Origin: an uncultured Collinsella sp.
GTDB lineage: Bacteria > Actinomycetota > Coriobacteriia > Coriobacteriales > Coriobacteriaceae
Length of the DNA: 37,320 nucleotides
Direction of reading: 5' to 3'
NCBI GenBank assembly: GCA_902495945.1
Contig: CABUZD010000003.1
Location: 1-37,320, forward strand
The first letter of the stretch is position 1; each line of letters begins with the position of its first letter. The translations under genes were made by a program, and so were the position numbers. A model generated the notes under the pieces. It made no database searches. It saw only the letters and a list, made by a program, of their open reading frames with translations, and had not been told where the DNA came from. Of the stretch, positions 1 to 8,397 are shown piece after piece.

Positions 1-792
1 CCGCTCGTCTATTACGTCTTTGACTATGCCACCAACGTCTACACCACGCTGTTCCACTCGGGCTCGGTGGTAACGGTTGAGTTTTTGGCATTTGCGCTCT
101 GCGCGTTCTACCTTATGTTCCTCGCCGTCTACCTGCGCGAATACGAAGAAAAGGAAACCGCCGAGAGAGAGCGCTGGATGCTCGAAACCCGCGACAGCGT
201 CGCCATCAAAGAGCTCGAGGCTTGGCGTCAATCTGGGCGCGAGCTGTCGATTCTTCGCCACGACATGCGCCACTTCCTGCGCGGCCTGGCCGCTTTAATT
301 GAGGAGGGCCACACCGACGAGGCGCTCAAACGCATCGATGAACTCTGCGAAGCCGGCGATCGCACCGCCGTACGCCGCTTCTGCGCCAACGAGACCGTAA
401 ACATCGCGCTTTCGTCATTTAACTCGGATATCAATAGAAACGGCATTACCGCCAACCTGCGCGCCGCCGTACCCGAAACCATCCACGTAGGTGACGCCGA
501 CCTGTTTAGCGTGCTCTCAAATGCCTTGGAAAACGCTATCACCGCCGCAAGCGCCGCACCCCAAGGAAAGCGATTCGTCGACTTTGACCTGCGATTAGAG
601 GACGCCCAGCTGCTGCTGTTAGTTTCCAACACGTTTGACCGCGCGCCGCGCATGGTCGACGGCATGCCCGTGACCCGGCATGCGGGCCACGGCTTTGGCA
701 CCAGGAGCATCAAACTTGCCGTGGAGCGCATGAACGGCAACTGCCAGATCCGCATTAACGGCGATCGGTTTGAGCTGCGCGCTGTGATGTAG
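1..792 (+). CDS. GHKL-type sensor histidine kinase, C-terminal part (5' cut by window edge)
   Basis: The frame is open from base 1 to the TAG at 790-792, giving 263 residues of a protein that starts upstream. A GTG at 67 is an unlikely start because the open frame runs through it. The first ~45 residues contain a hydrophobic membrane segment, followed by a charged helix rich in E, R and K. The phospho-acceptor region reads LRHDMRHFL, the H-D-x-x-H pattern of AgrC/Spo0B-like kinases. After it comes a GHKL ATPase domain with an N-box (NALENAI) and a G-box (GHGFGTRSI). This fits the cytoplasmic kinase end of a quorum-sensing or antibiotic-responsive two-component system. Its response regulator is not in the window, so the signal is unknown. 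Confidence 0.85.
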   Translation, partial: PLVYYVFDYATNVYTTLFHSGSVVTVEFLAFALCAFYLMFLAVYLREYEEKETAERERWMLETRDSVAIKELEAWRQSGRELSILRHDMRHFLRGLAALIEEGHTDEALKRIDELCEAGDRTAVRRFCANETVNIALSSFNSDINRNGITANLRAAVPETIHVGDADLFSVLSNALENAITAASAAPQGKRFVDFDLRLEDAQLLLLVSNTFDRAPRMVDGMPVTRHAGHGFGTRSIKLAVERMNGNCQIRINGDRFELRAVM

Positions 793-856
793 AAGTGCGG
801 TGCCGATCTCGAGGCGCGCCTTGCCCGCCAGGCAATCGCTCGCCGGCGCCAATCCG

Positions 857-1432
857 CTACAGCGGTGCAGCCGCCGGGGTCAGCTGCTTAATGTATGCCC
901 ACATGCGCTGCTTGGCGGCTTTGTCAGTGAGCGCCGCCTCAAAGCCGTCGAGCGCGAGCACGCGGCGGCCCTGCACATGGGCGATCAGACCGGGCTTGAG
1001 CATGGCGGTGTCGAAGTCATCAATCGCCACGAGCATGTCGGCGTAGGTTTCGCGCATGACATCGGCCGCGCTGTTATCGAGCAGCAGCACCGCCTCGGGG
1101 TCCAAGGCCTCAAGCGCCTCGCGGAACAGGTCGCACGGCAGGGCGTGGCCCACCGCCACAGCTCCGTCGCCTGCGCCGGCAACACTCGCCAGCACACAAA
1201 AATCTTCGGGCGCGTAACCGATTGCCCCGAGCGCCTTGCGCAATGCGGCACCATCCGCGCCGGCGGCAAGTTCGCCGCCCGAACGCTCGGCATCATCCAA
1301 ATCGCCTTTGACCAGTACGATCGGCGAGCACGCGTTGCCCGCGATACGCACGCCACGGGCCGCAAGCGATGCAAGCTCCTGCTCGGCCGCCTGGGCGATG
1401 GCTTCTTTTTTCTGGCTTTGTGACGTGGGCAT
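857..1432 (-). CDS. Uracil-DNA-glycosylase-superfamily-like protein, probably catalytically degenerate
   Basis: The start at 1432 is chosen because GGAGAG lies 4 bases upstream on the minus strand; a further upstream ATG at 1462 lacks such a site. The 191-residue protein begins with a charged helix. Its body follows the order of type-4/5 UDG proteins: an AGADGAALRKALGAIGYAPEDFCV segment (written here only as a pattern) resembling the AGxLLDxxLxxIGL block, then LFREALEALDPEAVLLLDNSAADVM resembling the LxPxVIxxLGxxAA block, and a final KQRMWAYIKQL resembling the KxxxWxDLxxL helix. The Fe-S cysteines, the GExPG loop and the HPS/HPA loop of active enzymes are not seen. Family assignment rests on this motif order and is tentative. 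A role in DNA repair is unproven. Confidence 0.5.
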   Translation of the reverse strand: MPTSQSQKKEAIAQAAEQELASLAARGVRIAGNACSPIVLVKGDLDDAERSGGELAAGADGAALRKALGAIGYAPEDFCVLASVAGAGDGAVAVGHALPCDLFREALEALDPEAVLLLDNSAADVMRETYADMLVAIDDFDTAMLKPGLIAHVQGRRVLALDGFEAALTDKAAKQRMWAYIKQLTPAAAPL

Positions 1433-1460
1433 GCGCTCTCCAATCGTTTGCGTGCCCACC

Positions 1461-1466
1461 ATTATA
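1461..1466 (-). promoter_or_regulatory. Probable -10 box for the UDG-like gene
   Basis: The minus strand reads TATAAT here, a perfect consensus, about 29 bases upstream of the ATG at 1432. No convincing -35 is seen 16-18 bases further upstream. Confidence 0.4.
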
Positions 1467-1568
1467 TAAAAGAGCCGCCCGCGAGTGGTTGCTTTGCGGG
1501 CCGCTGGGTATAAGCACGGTCGTACTGAGTTTTACGCGGCCGAGCCGCGTCGCATCATGGAGGTCACC

Positions 1569-1889
1569 ATGGCTGACATTAAGCAGATTACCCCCGAGAA
1601 CTTCGATTCCGTCGTTAGCGACAACCTTCCCGTACTGGTTGATTTTTGGGCGCCCTGGTGCGGGCCCTGCCGATCGCTCTCGCCCATCGTTGACGAGGTG
1701 GCAGACGAGCTGGCCGGCAAGCTGGCTGTAGCCAAGTGCAACGTCGATGACAATCAGGACCTGGCCATGAAGTTTGGCGTCATGAGCATCCCCACGCTGA
1801 TTGTCTTTAAGAACGGCGAGGAAATTGACCGCTCGGTCGGCGCGCTGCCCAAGGCAAGGCTGCAGGCACTGCTGGAGAAGCATCTGTAA
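1569..1889 (+). CDS. trxA: Thioredoxin
   Basis: A 106-residue single-domain thioredoxin that reduces protein disulfides in the cytoplasm. The active site WCGPC has its cysteines at residues 31 and 34, and the cis-proline loop reads MSIPTL. Length and the FxNGEEIDRSVGALPKxxL end are typical. The start at 1569 has TGGAGG 5 bases upstream; the frame is open further upstream, but those residues do not belong to the fold. It is divergent from the UDG-like gene. Its transcript probably ends at the hairpin at 2011-2043. Confidence 0.95.
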   Translation: MADIKQITPENFDSVVSDNLPVLVDFWAPWCGPCRSLSPIVDEVADELAGKLAVAKCNVDDNQDLAMKFGVMSIPTLIVFKNGEEIDRSVGALPKARLQALLEKHL

Positions 1890-2010
1890 TACGCTGGTTA
1901 CATTTTGGCGTCCAGCCGCCGTCCATGAGCGCTTTTGCACCACTCGCCGGACTTCTGGGTGCACCGCATGCGACCACGGATAGTATGGTAGATACAAACA
2001 GCCCCCAGTG

Positions 2011-2047
2011 AACGGGTGCGGGTCAGACGGACTCGCACCCGTTTTCT
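2011..2047 (+). terminator. Intrinsic terminator after trxA
   Basis: A 14-bp stem (AACGGGTGCGGGTC at 2011-2024 with its complement at 2030-2043, one G-U pair) has a 5-base loop AGACG. It is followed by TTTTCTT. The 1890-2010 stretch before it shows no gene. Confidence 0.75.
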
Positions 2048-2120
2048 TATGCGGTAGCGCCCCGTGCGGGCGTAGTAGAATCTGAACCACTGGATTGCCC
2101 CGAGCATAAGGAGATTTCCC

Positions 2121-2369
2121 ATGCATGACGTCGGAATGAACATGAGCCAGCTTGCCATGAGCGTCAAGCAGGTCGACGACACCATCGAGCTCGCCCACGA
2201 GTGGAGCCATCAGCTGCTGCATGCGACCGAGAATTTTGACATGGAGCGCATTGGCGCCAAGCTCGAAGCTGCCATGACCGCACTGCACGAGGCGCATGAC
2301 GCGCTCGAGGGCTACGAGGAAGCCATCGAGGCTGACCACAACTCCGTCGGCTCCGTAAAGCTGGTGTAG
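2121..2369 (+). CDS. Small helical protein of unknown function, coupled to nikR
   Basis: An 82-residue protein with AAGGAG 6 bases before its ATG. It is acidic and predicted mostly helical from its heptad-like leucine, alanine and glutamate spacing, with scattered histidines (HEWSHQLLH, ALHEAHD). I do not recognise the family. It ends at 2369 and the GTG of nikR begins one base later, so the two are very likely translationally coupled. The context suggests a link to nickel handling or to the hyp block, but the sequence itself shows no recognised metal site. Confidence 0.7.
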   Translation: MHDVGMNMSQLAMSVKQVDDTIELAHEWSHQLLHATENFDMERIGAKLEAAMTALHEAHDALEGYEEAIEADHNSVGSVKLV

Positions 2370-2370
2370 G

Positions 2371-2889
2371 GTGTCCGAACACGAACACGAGCACGGCTGC
2401 GGGCACGAGCACGGGCACTCTCACGGACCGACCGGCGACGCAGGGTGCCGTTGCAGCGGATCCACCTCCGAGCTGGTCCGTTTTTCGGTCACCGCGCCCG
2501 ACGACCTGCTGCGCCGCTTTGACGAGCAGATCGCGCGCCGCGGTGACGTGGCCAACCGCTCCGAGGCAGTGCGCGATTTGATTCGCGCCTCGATCGCCAA
2601 GGAGCAGATGCGCACGCCCGACGAGCAGGTCATCGGTTCGCTCACCATGATCTATGACCACCATACCGGCGACCTGACGCGCCGTCTGGACGAGGTGCAG
2701 CACGACTACACCGACGAGATTGTCTCGACCATGCACGTGCATCTGGACCACCACAACTGCCTGGAGATCCTGGCGCTCAAGGGTCGCGGCGAGCGCGTCT
2801 ACGAACTAGCCGACCGCCTGCTGGGCCTGCGCGGCGTTAAGCACGGCGAGCTCACCTGCGCCGCCACCAAGCAGAGCCTGGGGCTGTAA
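2371..2889 (+). CDS. nikR: Nickel-responsive transcriptional regulator NikR
   Basis: A 172-residue ribbon-helix-helix repressor that senses nickel and usually shuts off nickel uptake genes. The DNA-binding strand and helices occupy about residues 34-75 (LVRFSVTAPDDLLRRFDEQI, then NRSEAVRDLI). The C-terminal ACT-like sensor carries the four square-planar Ni ligands: H111 (QHDY), H122 and H124 (MHVHLDH) and C130. The N-terminus is unusual: the first 28 residues hold seven histidines and three cysteines, alternating with Glu and Gly, as in metal-storage tails of HypB and SlyD. The GTG start lies one base after the previous stop. The gene sits just upstream of hypF. Confidence 0.93.
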   Translation: MSEHEHEHGCGHEHGHSHGPTGDAGCRCSGSTSELVRFSVTAPDDLLRRFDEQIARRGDVANRSEAVRDLIRASIAKEQMRTPDEQVIGSLTMIYDHHTGDLTRRLDEVQHDYTDEIVSTMHVHLDHHNCLEILALKGRGERVYELADRLLGLRGVKHGELTCAATKQSLGL

Positions 2890-2907
2890 CGGGATCTCCC
2901 GCAGCGC

Positions 2908-2988
2908 ACCTGCCATAAAGGGACAGGTTTGTTTTGGCAGGTTTAGAAGTTTTACCGACCAAAATAAACCTGTCCCTTTTTGGCAGGT
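2908..2988. repeat. Dispersed repeat family A, full inverted copy
   Basis: Two half-units face each other. The outer arms are ACCTGCCA (2908-2915) and TGGCAGGT (2981-2988). The inner arms are 2917-2937 and 2959-2979, 21 nt with one mismatch, built around GGGACAGGTTT and TTTTGG. Single half-units occur at 12791-12829 and 16503-16541. The repeat lies between nikR and hypF, 19 bases before the hypF start, so it is in the hypF leader. Confidence 0.85.
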
Positions 2989-3007
2989 TTCAACGAAAGA
3001 GGGTCGC

Positions 3008-5686
3008 ATGCGGCATGTGCATATCCATGTAACGGGCATTGTGCAGGGTGTTGGCATGCGGCCATTTGTGTATCGCGAGGCTATGGCGCATGGCATCTGC
3101 GGCTGGGTGCTCAACGCGGGCGATGGCGTGCACATCGAGGCGCATGCTTCGGTCAAGGCACTCGACGGCTTTGTCGCCGCGTTGTCGGAGCACGCGCCTG
3201 CCGCGGCCCGCGTTGAGCATGTCGAGCTTATGGACCTGGCACCCGGCGACTGGGACGCCGCCAGCGAGCAGGGCTTTCGCATTGTGGCGTCGCAGGATCA
3301 AACCGCCCACACGACGCTCGTCTCGCCCGACATCGCCACGTGCGACGACTGTCTGCGCGAACTGTTCGACCCCGCCGACCGACGCTTTCACTACCCCTTT
3401 ATCAACTGCACCAACTGCGGCCCACGCTTTACCATCATCCAATCGCTGCCTTATGACCGAGCGGCCACGTCGATGGACCGCTTTCCCCTGTGCCCCGAGT
3501 GCGCCGCAGAGTATGGCGACCCGCTTGACCGGCGCTTTCATGCGCAGCCCGATGCCTGCTTTGATTGTGGACCGCATATTACGTGGCGAGAGGCGGCGGG
3601 CGACATGGAGCTCGAGGACTCGGGGGCGACACCAGCCGTCGGCTCTACGCGCGAGGCCAGCGATGCCATCATCGAACGCTGCGTCGAGCTGCTGGCCAAC
3701 GGATGTATCGTCGCCATCAAGGGACTGGGCGGGTTCCACCTGGCCTGCGACGCCTCCAACGAGCAGGTGGTAGCCGAGCTTCGCCGCCGCAAACGCCGCA
3801 GCAACAAGCCGCTTGCCGTTATGGTGCGCAGCCTTGCCGATACTGAACGCCTGTGCCATGTCAACGACGCTGAGCGCGGCTTGCTGGCCGGCAGTATTCG
3901 CCCCATCGTGCTGTTGCGCCGGCATGCTGTTGGCGAGGGAGATTCCCCCGACGCCCTTACACTCGCGCCATCCGTCGCGCGCGATCTACCCGAGCTCGGT
4001 GTTATGCTCCCCTACACCCCGCTTCAGCATCTGTTGCTTGCCGCGGCAGAAGCCCGCGGTACGCACGCGCTCGTCATGACCAGCGGAAACCTGAGCGAGG
4101 AGCCCATCGAGACCGACGATGCCCTTGCATGGGAACATCTTGTTGCCGCCGGCATCGCCGACGCGCTACTTGGCAATAACCGTGCGATTCTCTCACGCTA
4201 CGACGACTCCGTGGTACGCGTAGTCGACGGGGCTGTCATGCCCGTGCGCCGTGCACGCGGATATGCGCCGCGGCCGCTGTCGTTGCCGGCGCTCGACAGC
4301 ACCACGCCCTGCGTGCTCGCCTGCGGGCCGCAGCAAAAAGCTACGATCGCGCTCACGCGCGAGGACGCCAACGGCCATGTGGCCTGTTTTGTGTCGCAGC
4401 ATATCGGCGATGTCGAAAACGGCGCGACCTTCGATGCCTGGAGCGCCGCACGCATACGCTTGGAAGACCTTTTTGACTTGACGCCCGCCGCGCTGGCCTG
4501 CGACTTGCACCCCAGCTACCTATCGAGTCAGTGGGCACGCGAACAGGCGCAGGAACAGGACATGCCGCTTGTTGAGGTTCAGCATCATCATGCGCATATC
4601 GCGAGCGTGATGGCCGAGGCCATCGCTGGGCGTCAGCTCGCGCCCGATGCACGCGTCCTCGGCATCGCCTTTGACGGCACCGGCGCCGGCACCGATGGGA
4701 CCATTTGGGGCGGCGAGTTCCTTGTCACCGGCCTTGCCGATTTTGAACGCGCCGCGCACCTACGCGCCTGGGCGCTGCCAGGCGGTGCCGCATCCGTACG
4801 CGATGCCCGGCGCAATGCCTTTGCCCTGCTGAGCGAGCTCGGCCTGCTCGAGCATCCGGGTGCCGCGGGGCTATTGGGCACCCTCGACGAGCAAACGCGC
4901 AGCGTGACAGCCACCATGATCGAGCGCGGCATCAACAGCCCGCGTACCAGCAGCATGGGGCGTCTCTTTGATGCCGCGGCAGCGATTCTGGGCATCTGCG
5001 GCAAGGCAACCTACGAAGGCGAGCCCGCCATCGAACTCGAAGCCGCCGCGTGGCGCGCGCTTGACGGCGAAATCAGCCGTTTCGCTGGCAATCAGGTGGG
5101 CGTATCCGCATCCGTCTCAACGCCGCTGGACAGTTTGTTCAGATACGTATTAACTAATAACCCCCTCTCTGGCATTTTTGCCTCAGATTTGGCCAAAAAA
5201 GGCTCTCCAGACACCCTATTTGCGGCAAGTGTTCCCGACACAGGCCCCAAATCGACCCATTTGGAATCCTCACAGACGACTTTTACCACCCAGAGCCACT
5301 CTAAAGAATACGAATCTGAACTAACTGTCCAGACGGCCTCTAACAATCTCCTTGTTCTGGACCAAAAACCGCTTTTTAAGGCGCTTTTGGGTGGAATCGA
5401 GGCCGGCATTTCCGTCAACAGGCTCGCGCTCGACTTCCATATCGCCATCGCGCGCTCTTCAGCACGAATCGCACGCGAAATCTGCGCGCGCGAAGACGTC
5501 GATACCGTCGCGCTCTCGGGCGGCGTGTTTATGAACCGACTTTTGCTTCAGCTCCTAACCCATGAACTCAAAGACGCCGGTCTTGCCGTCTTGGTCCCCC
5601 ACGCCGTGCCCGTCAACGACGGCTGCATCGCCTACGGTCAGGCCGCCATCGCTCGCGCTCGCCTCGCGCAGACAGTATCGCGATAG
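3008..5686 (+). CDS. hypF: Carbamoyltransferase HypF, carrying an in-frame 69-residue insertion
   Basis: HypF makes thiocarbamate from carbamoyl phosphate on HypE, the first step toward the CN ligands of NiFe hydrogenase. Order of domains: acylphosphatase (1-~90, VQGVGMRPF with Arg18), two zinc-finger pairs (C112/C115, C134/C137, C162/C165, C184/C187), a YrdC-like domain (~210-400), and the Kae1-like domain with the HHHAH metal motif near residue 525, FDGTGAGTDGTIWGGEF and ALSGGVFMN. At 892 residues it is longer than the usual ~750-800. The excess is explained by residues 707-775, encoded by a terminally inverted element at 5126-5332. Flanking sequence (ALDGE before, LLVLDQKPLFKALL after) is normal HypF. 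The start has AGAGGG 5 bases upstream. Confidence 0.95.
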   Translation: MRHVHIHVTGIVQGVGMRPFVYREAMAHGICGWVLNAGDGVHIEAHASVKALDGFVAALSEHAPAAARVEHVELMDLAPGDWDAASEQGFRIVASQDQTAHTTLVSPDIATCDDCLRELFDPADRRFHYPFINCTNCGPRFTIIQSLPYDRAATSMDRFPLCPECAAEYGDPLDRRFHAQPDACFDCGPHITWREAAGDMELEDSGATPAVGSTREASDAIIERCVELLANGCIVAIKGLGGFHLACDASNEQVVAELRRRKRRSNKPLAVMVRSLADTERLCHVNDAERGLLAGSIRPIVLLRRHAVGEGDSPDALTLAPSVARDLPELGVMLPYTPLQHLLLAAAEARGTHALVMTSGNLSEEPIETDDALAWEHLVAAGIADALLGNNRAILSRYDDSVVRVVDGAVMPVRRARGYAPRPLSLPALDSTTPCVLACGPQQKATIALTREDANGHVACFVSQHIGDVENGATFDAWSAARIRLEDLFDLTPAALACDLHPSYLSSQWAREQAQEQDMPLVEVQHHHAHIASVMAEAIAGRQLAPDARVLGIAFDGTGAGTDGTIWGGEFLVTGLADFERAAHLRAWALPGGAASVRDARRNAFALLSELGLLEHPGAAGLLGTLDEQTRSVTATMIERGINSPRTSSMGRLFDAAAAILGICGKATYEGEPAIELEAAAWRALDGEISRFAGNQVGVSASVSTPLDSLFRYVLTNNPLSGIFASDLAKKGSPDTLFAASVPDTGPKSTHLESSQTTFTTQSHSKEYESELTVQTASNNLLVLDQKPLFKALLGGIEAGISVNRLALDFHIAIARSSARIAREICAREDVDTVALSGGVFMNRLLLQLLTHELKDAGLAVLVPHAVPVNDGCIAYGQAAIARARLAQTVSR
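5126..5332. mobile_element. In-frame palindrome-ended insertion element inside hypF
   Basis: The ends are 26-nt inverted repeats, 24 of 26 identical: CTGGACAGTTTGTTCAGATA... at 5126-5151 and its complement at 5307-5332. The element is 207 bp, exactly 69 codons, and begins on a codon boundary, so it adds 69 residues without shifting the frame. Its base composition is clearly more AT-rich than the surrounding hypF. No target-site duplication is obvious. It carries no transposase. This resembles the class of protein-internal palindromic elements known from Rickettsia, but relation to those is not claimed. Confidence 0.7.
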
Positions 5687-5817
5687 GCTGTTTTGCCAGC
5701 CTGCGCGCCGCCGTCTCACAGGTGTAACGCGTTTGCTCGTGACTCCCGCGAGCGCTACCATCAACTGATGGGTAATTAGGCGCCTATCCAGCGCAAAACG
5801 TATAAAAGGGGAACATT

Positions 5818-6078
5818 ATGTGCCTTGCCGTTCCCGGTAAAGTGGTCAAACGCGACGACGACCTTAAGGCGACCGTCAACATGATGGGCATCGAGCGTCC
5901 CGTTTCGCTGCGCCTCGTGCCGACGGCACAGGTAGGCGACTATATTCTCGTGCACGCCGGCTTTGGCATTCAGATTGTCGACGAGCAGGAAGCCCAAGAG
6001 ACACTCGAGCTCGTCAATACCATGACCGAGCTGGCAGAAGAGGACCAGCTCGCCACCAACCCGGCCGAGGCATACTAG
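5818..6078 (+). CDS. hypC: Hydrogenase maturation chaperone HypC
   Basis: An 86-residue HypC/HybG/HupF family protein. It begins MCLAVPGKV, with the essential Cys2 that holds the Fe(CN)2CO unit together with HypD and passes it to the hydrogenase large subunit. The start has AAGGGG about 7 bases upstream. Its stop codon TAG shares its last base with the GTG start of hypD, so hypC and hypD are translationally coupled, as expected for partners in one complex. The acidic C-terminal ~20 residues are a short extension. Confidence 0.95.
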   Translation: MCLAVPGKVVKRDDDLKATVNMMGIERPVSLRLVPTAQVGDYILVHAGFGIQIVDEQEAQETLELVNTMTELAEEDQLATNPAEAY

Positions 6079-7190
6079 TGGCGGCGGCGCAGCCGGTTCG
6101 CTCCGGTATCGACTTTTCGGCATTTCGCAACCCCAAGCTGGCTCGCGAGCTCATCGATCGCATTCATGAGCTTGTCGGCAACCGCAGCATCAACCTTATG
6201 GAAGTCTGCGGTACGCACACCGTGAGCATTGGCCGCTATGGCTTTCGTTCCATTATGCCGACGGGACTCAAACTGCTAAGCGGCCCGGGGTGCCCCGTTT
6301 GCGTCACCGCCAACCGCGACATCGATCACGCAATCGCGCTTTCCAACATGGACGGCGCCATCATCACCACCTTTGGCGACATGATGCGCGTGCCCGGATC
6401 GTCCACCTCGCTTGCCGCGCAAAAGGCGGCGGGGCGCGATATCCGCATCGTCTACTCTCCGCTCGACGCGCTCGACGTTGCCGAGCAAAATCCCGAACGT
6501 CCGGTCATCTTTATGGGCGTCGGCTTTGAGACCACAACGCCCACCATTGCCGCCGCTATCCTGGAGGCCGACGCACGCGGGCTCCAGAACTTCTCGGTCT
6601 ACTGCGCTCACAAGACCACGCCGCCGGCCCTGCGTGCGATCTCCAACGACCCCGAAACGACCATCGACGGCTTTATCCTGCCCGGTCACGTCGCTACCAT
6701 CACAGGCTTGGCACCCTTTGGGTTTTTGGTCGATGAGTTCGAGACCCCCGGCGTAGTCACCGGGTTTGAGCCGGTCGATATTCTGCAGGGCATCTGCATG
6801 CTGGTCCAGATGGTTGTCGAGAACAGGCCGGCGATCGATAACGCCTACCGCCGTGGCGTCAACACAGACGGCAATCCCGTGGCGCGCCAACTGGTCGAGC
6901 AGGTATTTGAGCCGTGCGACACCACGTGGCGCGGGCTGGGACCGATTGCCAACTCGGGTCTTTCCATCCGCCCTGAGTTCTCATGCTTTGATGCGCGCGC
7001 CCGCTTCGATGTGCCCGTTGAGGCGACGGTCGAGCCGCGCGGGTGCCGCTGCGGCGACGTGCTGCGCGGTGCCATCACGCCGAGCGACTGCCCGTTGTTT
7101 GGCCGCACCTGCACGCCCGAACACCCCGTCGGCCCCTGCATGGTGAGCTCCGAAGGCAGCTGCGCGGCGTACTACCGCTATCGCGACTAG
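6078..7190 (+). CDS. hypD: Hydrogenase maturation scaffold HypD
   Basis: A 370-residue HypD, the iron-sulfur scaffold on which the Fe(CN)2CO centre is assembled with HypC and HypE. Conserved motifs are CGTHT (C44), GPGCPVC (C72, C75), GFETTTP and the C-terminal cysteine-rich 4Fe-4S region (CRCGDVLRG, CPLFGRTCTPEHPVGPCMVSSEGSC). The GTG start overlaps the hypC stop by one base, and a GAGG lies about 7 bases before it. Length is normal for the family. Confidence 0.96.
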   Translation: MAAAQPVRSGIDFSAFRNPKLARELIDRIHELVGNRSINLMEVCGTHTVSIGRYGFRSIMPTGLKLLSGPGCPVCVTANRDIDHAIALSNMDGAIITTFGDMMRVPGSSTSLAAQKAAGRDIRIVYSPLDALDVAEQNPERPVIFMGVGFETTTPTIAAAILEADARGLQNFSVYCAHKTTPPALRAISNDPETTIDGFILPGHVATITGLAPFGFLVDEFETPGVVTGFEPVDILQGICMLVQMVVENRPAIDNAYRRGVNTDGNPVARQLVEQVFEPCDTTWRGLGPIANSGLSIRPEFSCFDARARFDVPVEATVEPRGCRCGDVLRGAITPSDCPLFGRTCTPEHPVGPCMVSSEGSCAAYYRYRD

Positions 7191-7238
7191 CCCAGACGCA
7201 CCCGCACACCGGCACCACCCTCGATTGGAGTTTTCGAT

Positions 7239-8273
7239 ATGTCCCATAGCGTTACCGATAGCACTGTCCTGTTGGGCCACGGCTCCGGCGGCCAGATGAT
7301 GAAGCGCATTATCGATGAGGTCTTTCTGGATGCCTTTGGATCGCCCGAGCTGCTTGCGGGCAACGATGCCGGTGTCGCCGCGCTGCCCGCAAGCGGGCGA
7401 ATCGCCATGTCGACCGACAGCTTTGTGGTAACGCCGCAGTTCTTCCCCGGCGGCAATATCGGCCGTCTCGCCGTATGTGGAACCGTCAACGACGTCGCGA
7501 CCTCGGGCGCTAACGTGCGCTACCTCTCATGCGGTTTTATCCTCGAAGAGGGCTATCCCATGGACAAGCTGCGCCAGATTGTGCAGACCATGGCCGAAAC
7601 GGCACACGAGGCAGGCGTGAAGATTATCACCGGCGACACCAAGGTGGTCGAGCGTGGCGGTGCCGACGGCGTCTACATCAATACCGCCGGCGTGGGCGAA
7701 GTGCCCGCGGGCATAGCGCTCAGCGGTGCAAACTGTCGGTCCGGCGACGCCATCCTGGTATCGGGTACGCTAGGCGACCACGGCATCGCCATCATGAGTC
7801 AGCGCGAGGGCCTGGCGTTTTCAAGCAACATCGAAAGCGACGCTGCGCCGCTCAATCATCTGATTGCCGACGTGCTCACCGCCGCCCCCGACACCCGCTG
7901 CTTCCGCGACCCCACGCGCGGCGGCCTGGCATCCACACTCAACGAGTTTGCCCAGGCCAGCGGCGTTGCCATGGAGATCGACGAGAATGCCGTGCCCGTG
8001 CGCCCCGACGTGCAGGCGGCATGTGAGATGCTCGGTTACGACGTTCTGCAGGTGGCAAACGAGGGCAAGATGGTTGCCGTCGTGCCGGCCGAGCAGGCCG
8101 ATGCCGCGCTGGCGGCCATGCGTGCCGCGCGCTACGGCGAGAATGCCGCCATCATCGGTCGCGTGCTGCCGCTTGGATCGGACGCTCGACCCGCCGTGCG
8201 CGTACGCACCGGCTGGGGATCGACCCGTATCCTCGACATGCTCGTAGGAGAGCAGCTGCCGAGAATTTGCTAG
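7239..8273 (+). CDS. hypE: Hydrogenase maturation dehydratase HypE
   Basis: A 344-residue PurM/ThiL-like ATPase. It dehydrates the carbamoylated C-terminal cysteine to a thiocyanate, the source of the CN ligand. The C-terminus is the family signature PRIC, with Cys344 as the last residue. N-terminal GHGSGGQMMKRII and the FRDPTRGGLASTLNE block are typical. TTGGAG lies 8 bases upstream of the ATG. It closes the hypF-C-D-E block; hypA and hypB are absent here. Confidence 0.96.
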   Translation: MSHSVTDSTVLLGHGSGGQMMKRIIDEVFLDAFGSPELLAGNDAGVAALPASGRIAMSTDSFVVTPQFFPGGNIGRLAVCGTVNDVATSGANVRYLSCGFILEEGYPMDKLRQIVQTMAETAHEAGVKIITGDTKVVERGGADGVYINTAGVGEVPAGIALSGANCRSGDAILVSGTLGDHGIAIMSQREGLAFSSNIESDAAPLNHLIADVLTAAPDTRCFRDPTRGGLASTLNEFAQASGVAMEIDENAVPVRPDVQAACEMLGYDVLQVANEGKMVAVVPAEQADAALAAMRAARYGENAAIIGRVLPLGSDARPAVRVRTGWGSTRILDMLVGEQLPRIC

Positions 8274-8397
8274 GGCGGAACCGCACGGTCGGCGCGATGT
8301 GGCCTGATGTCTCTGGAGATGTTCAGATTCCAAGCACGCCCAACGCGGAAGCCCAGTATTATGGGGTGCGTTTTGAAACCCAATGACGGGAGTTTTC

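Noticed and set aside
1293..2339. Long minus-strand frame over trxA and the small gene
   Set aside because: It runs antisense to thioredoxin and through a terminator, and its sequence has no family features. High GC creates many such frames.
5801..5806. TATAAA before hypC as a promoter -10
   Set aside because: Only 12 bases before the ATG, overlapping the ribosome-binding site, with no -35; a leader this short is unlikely.
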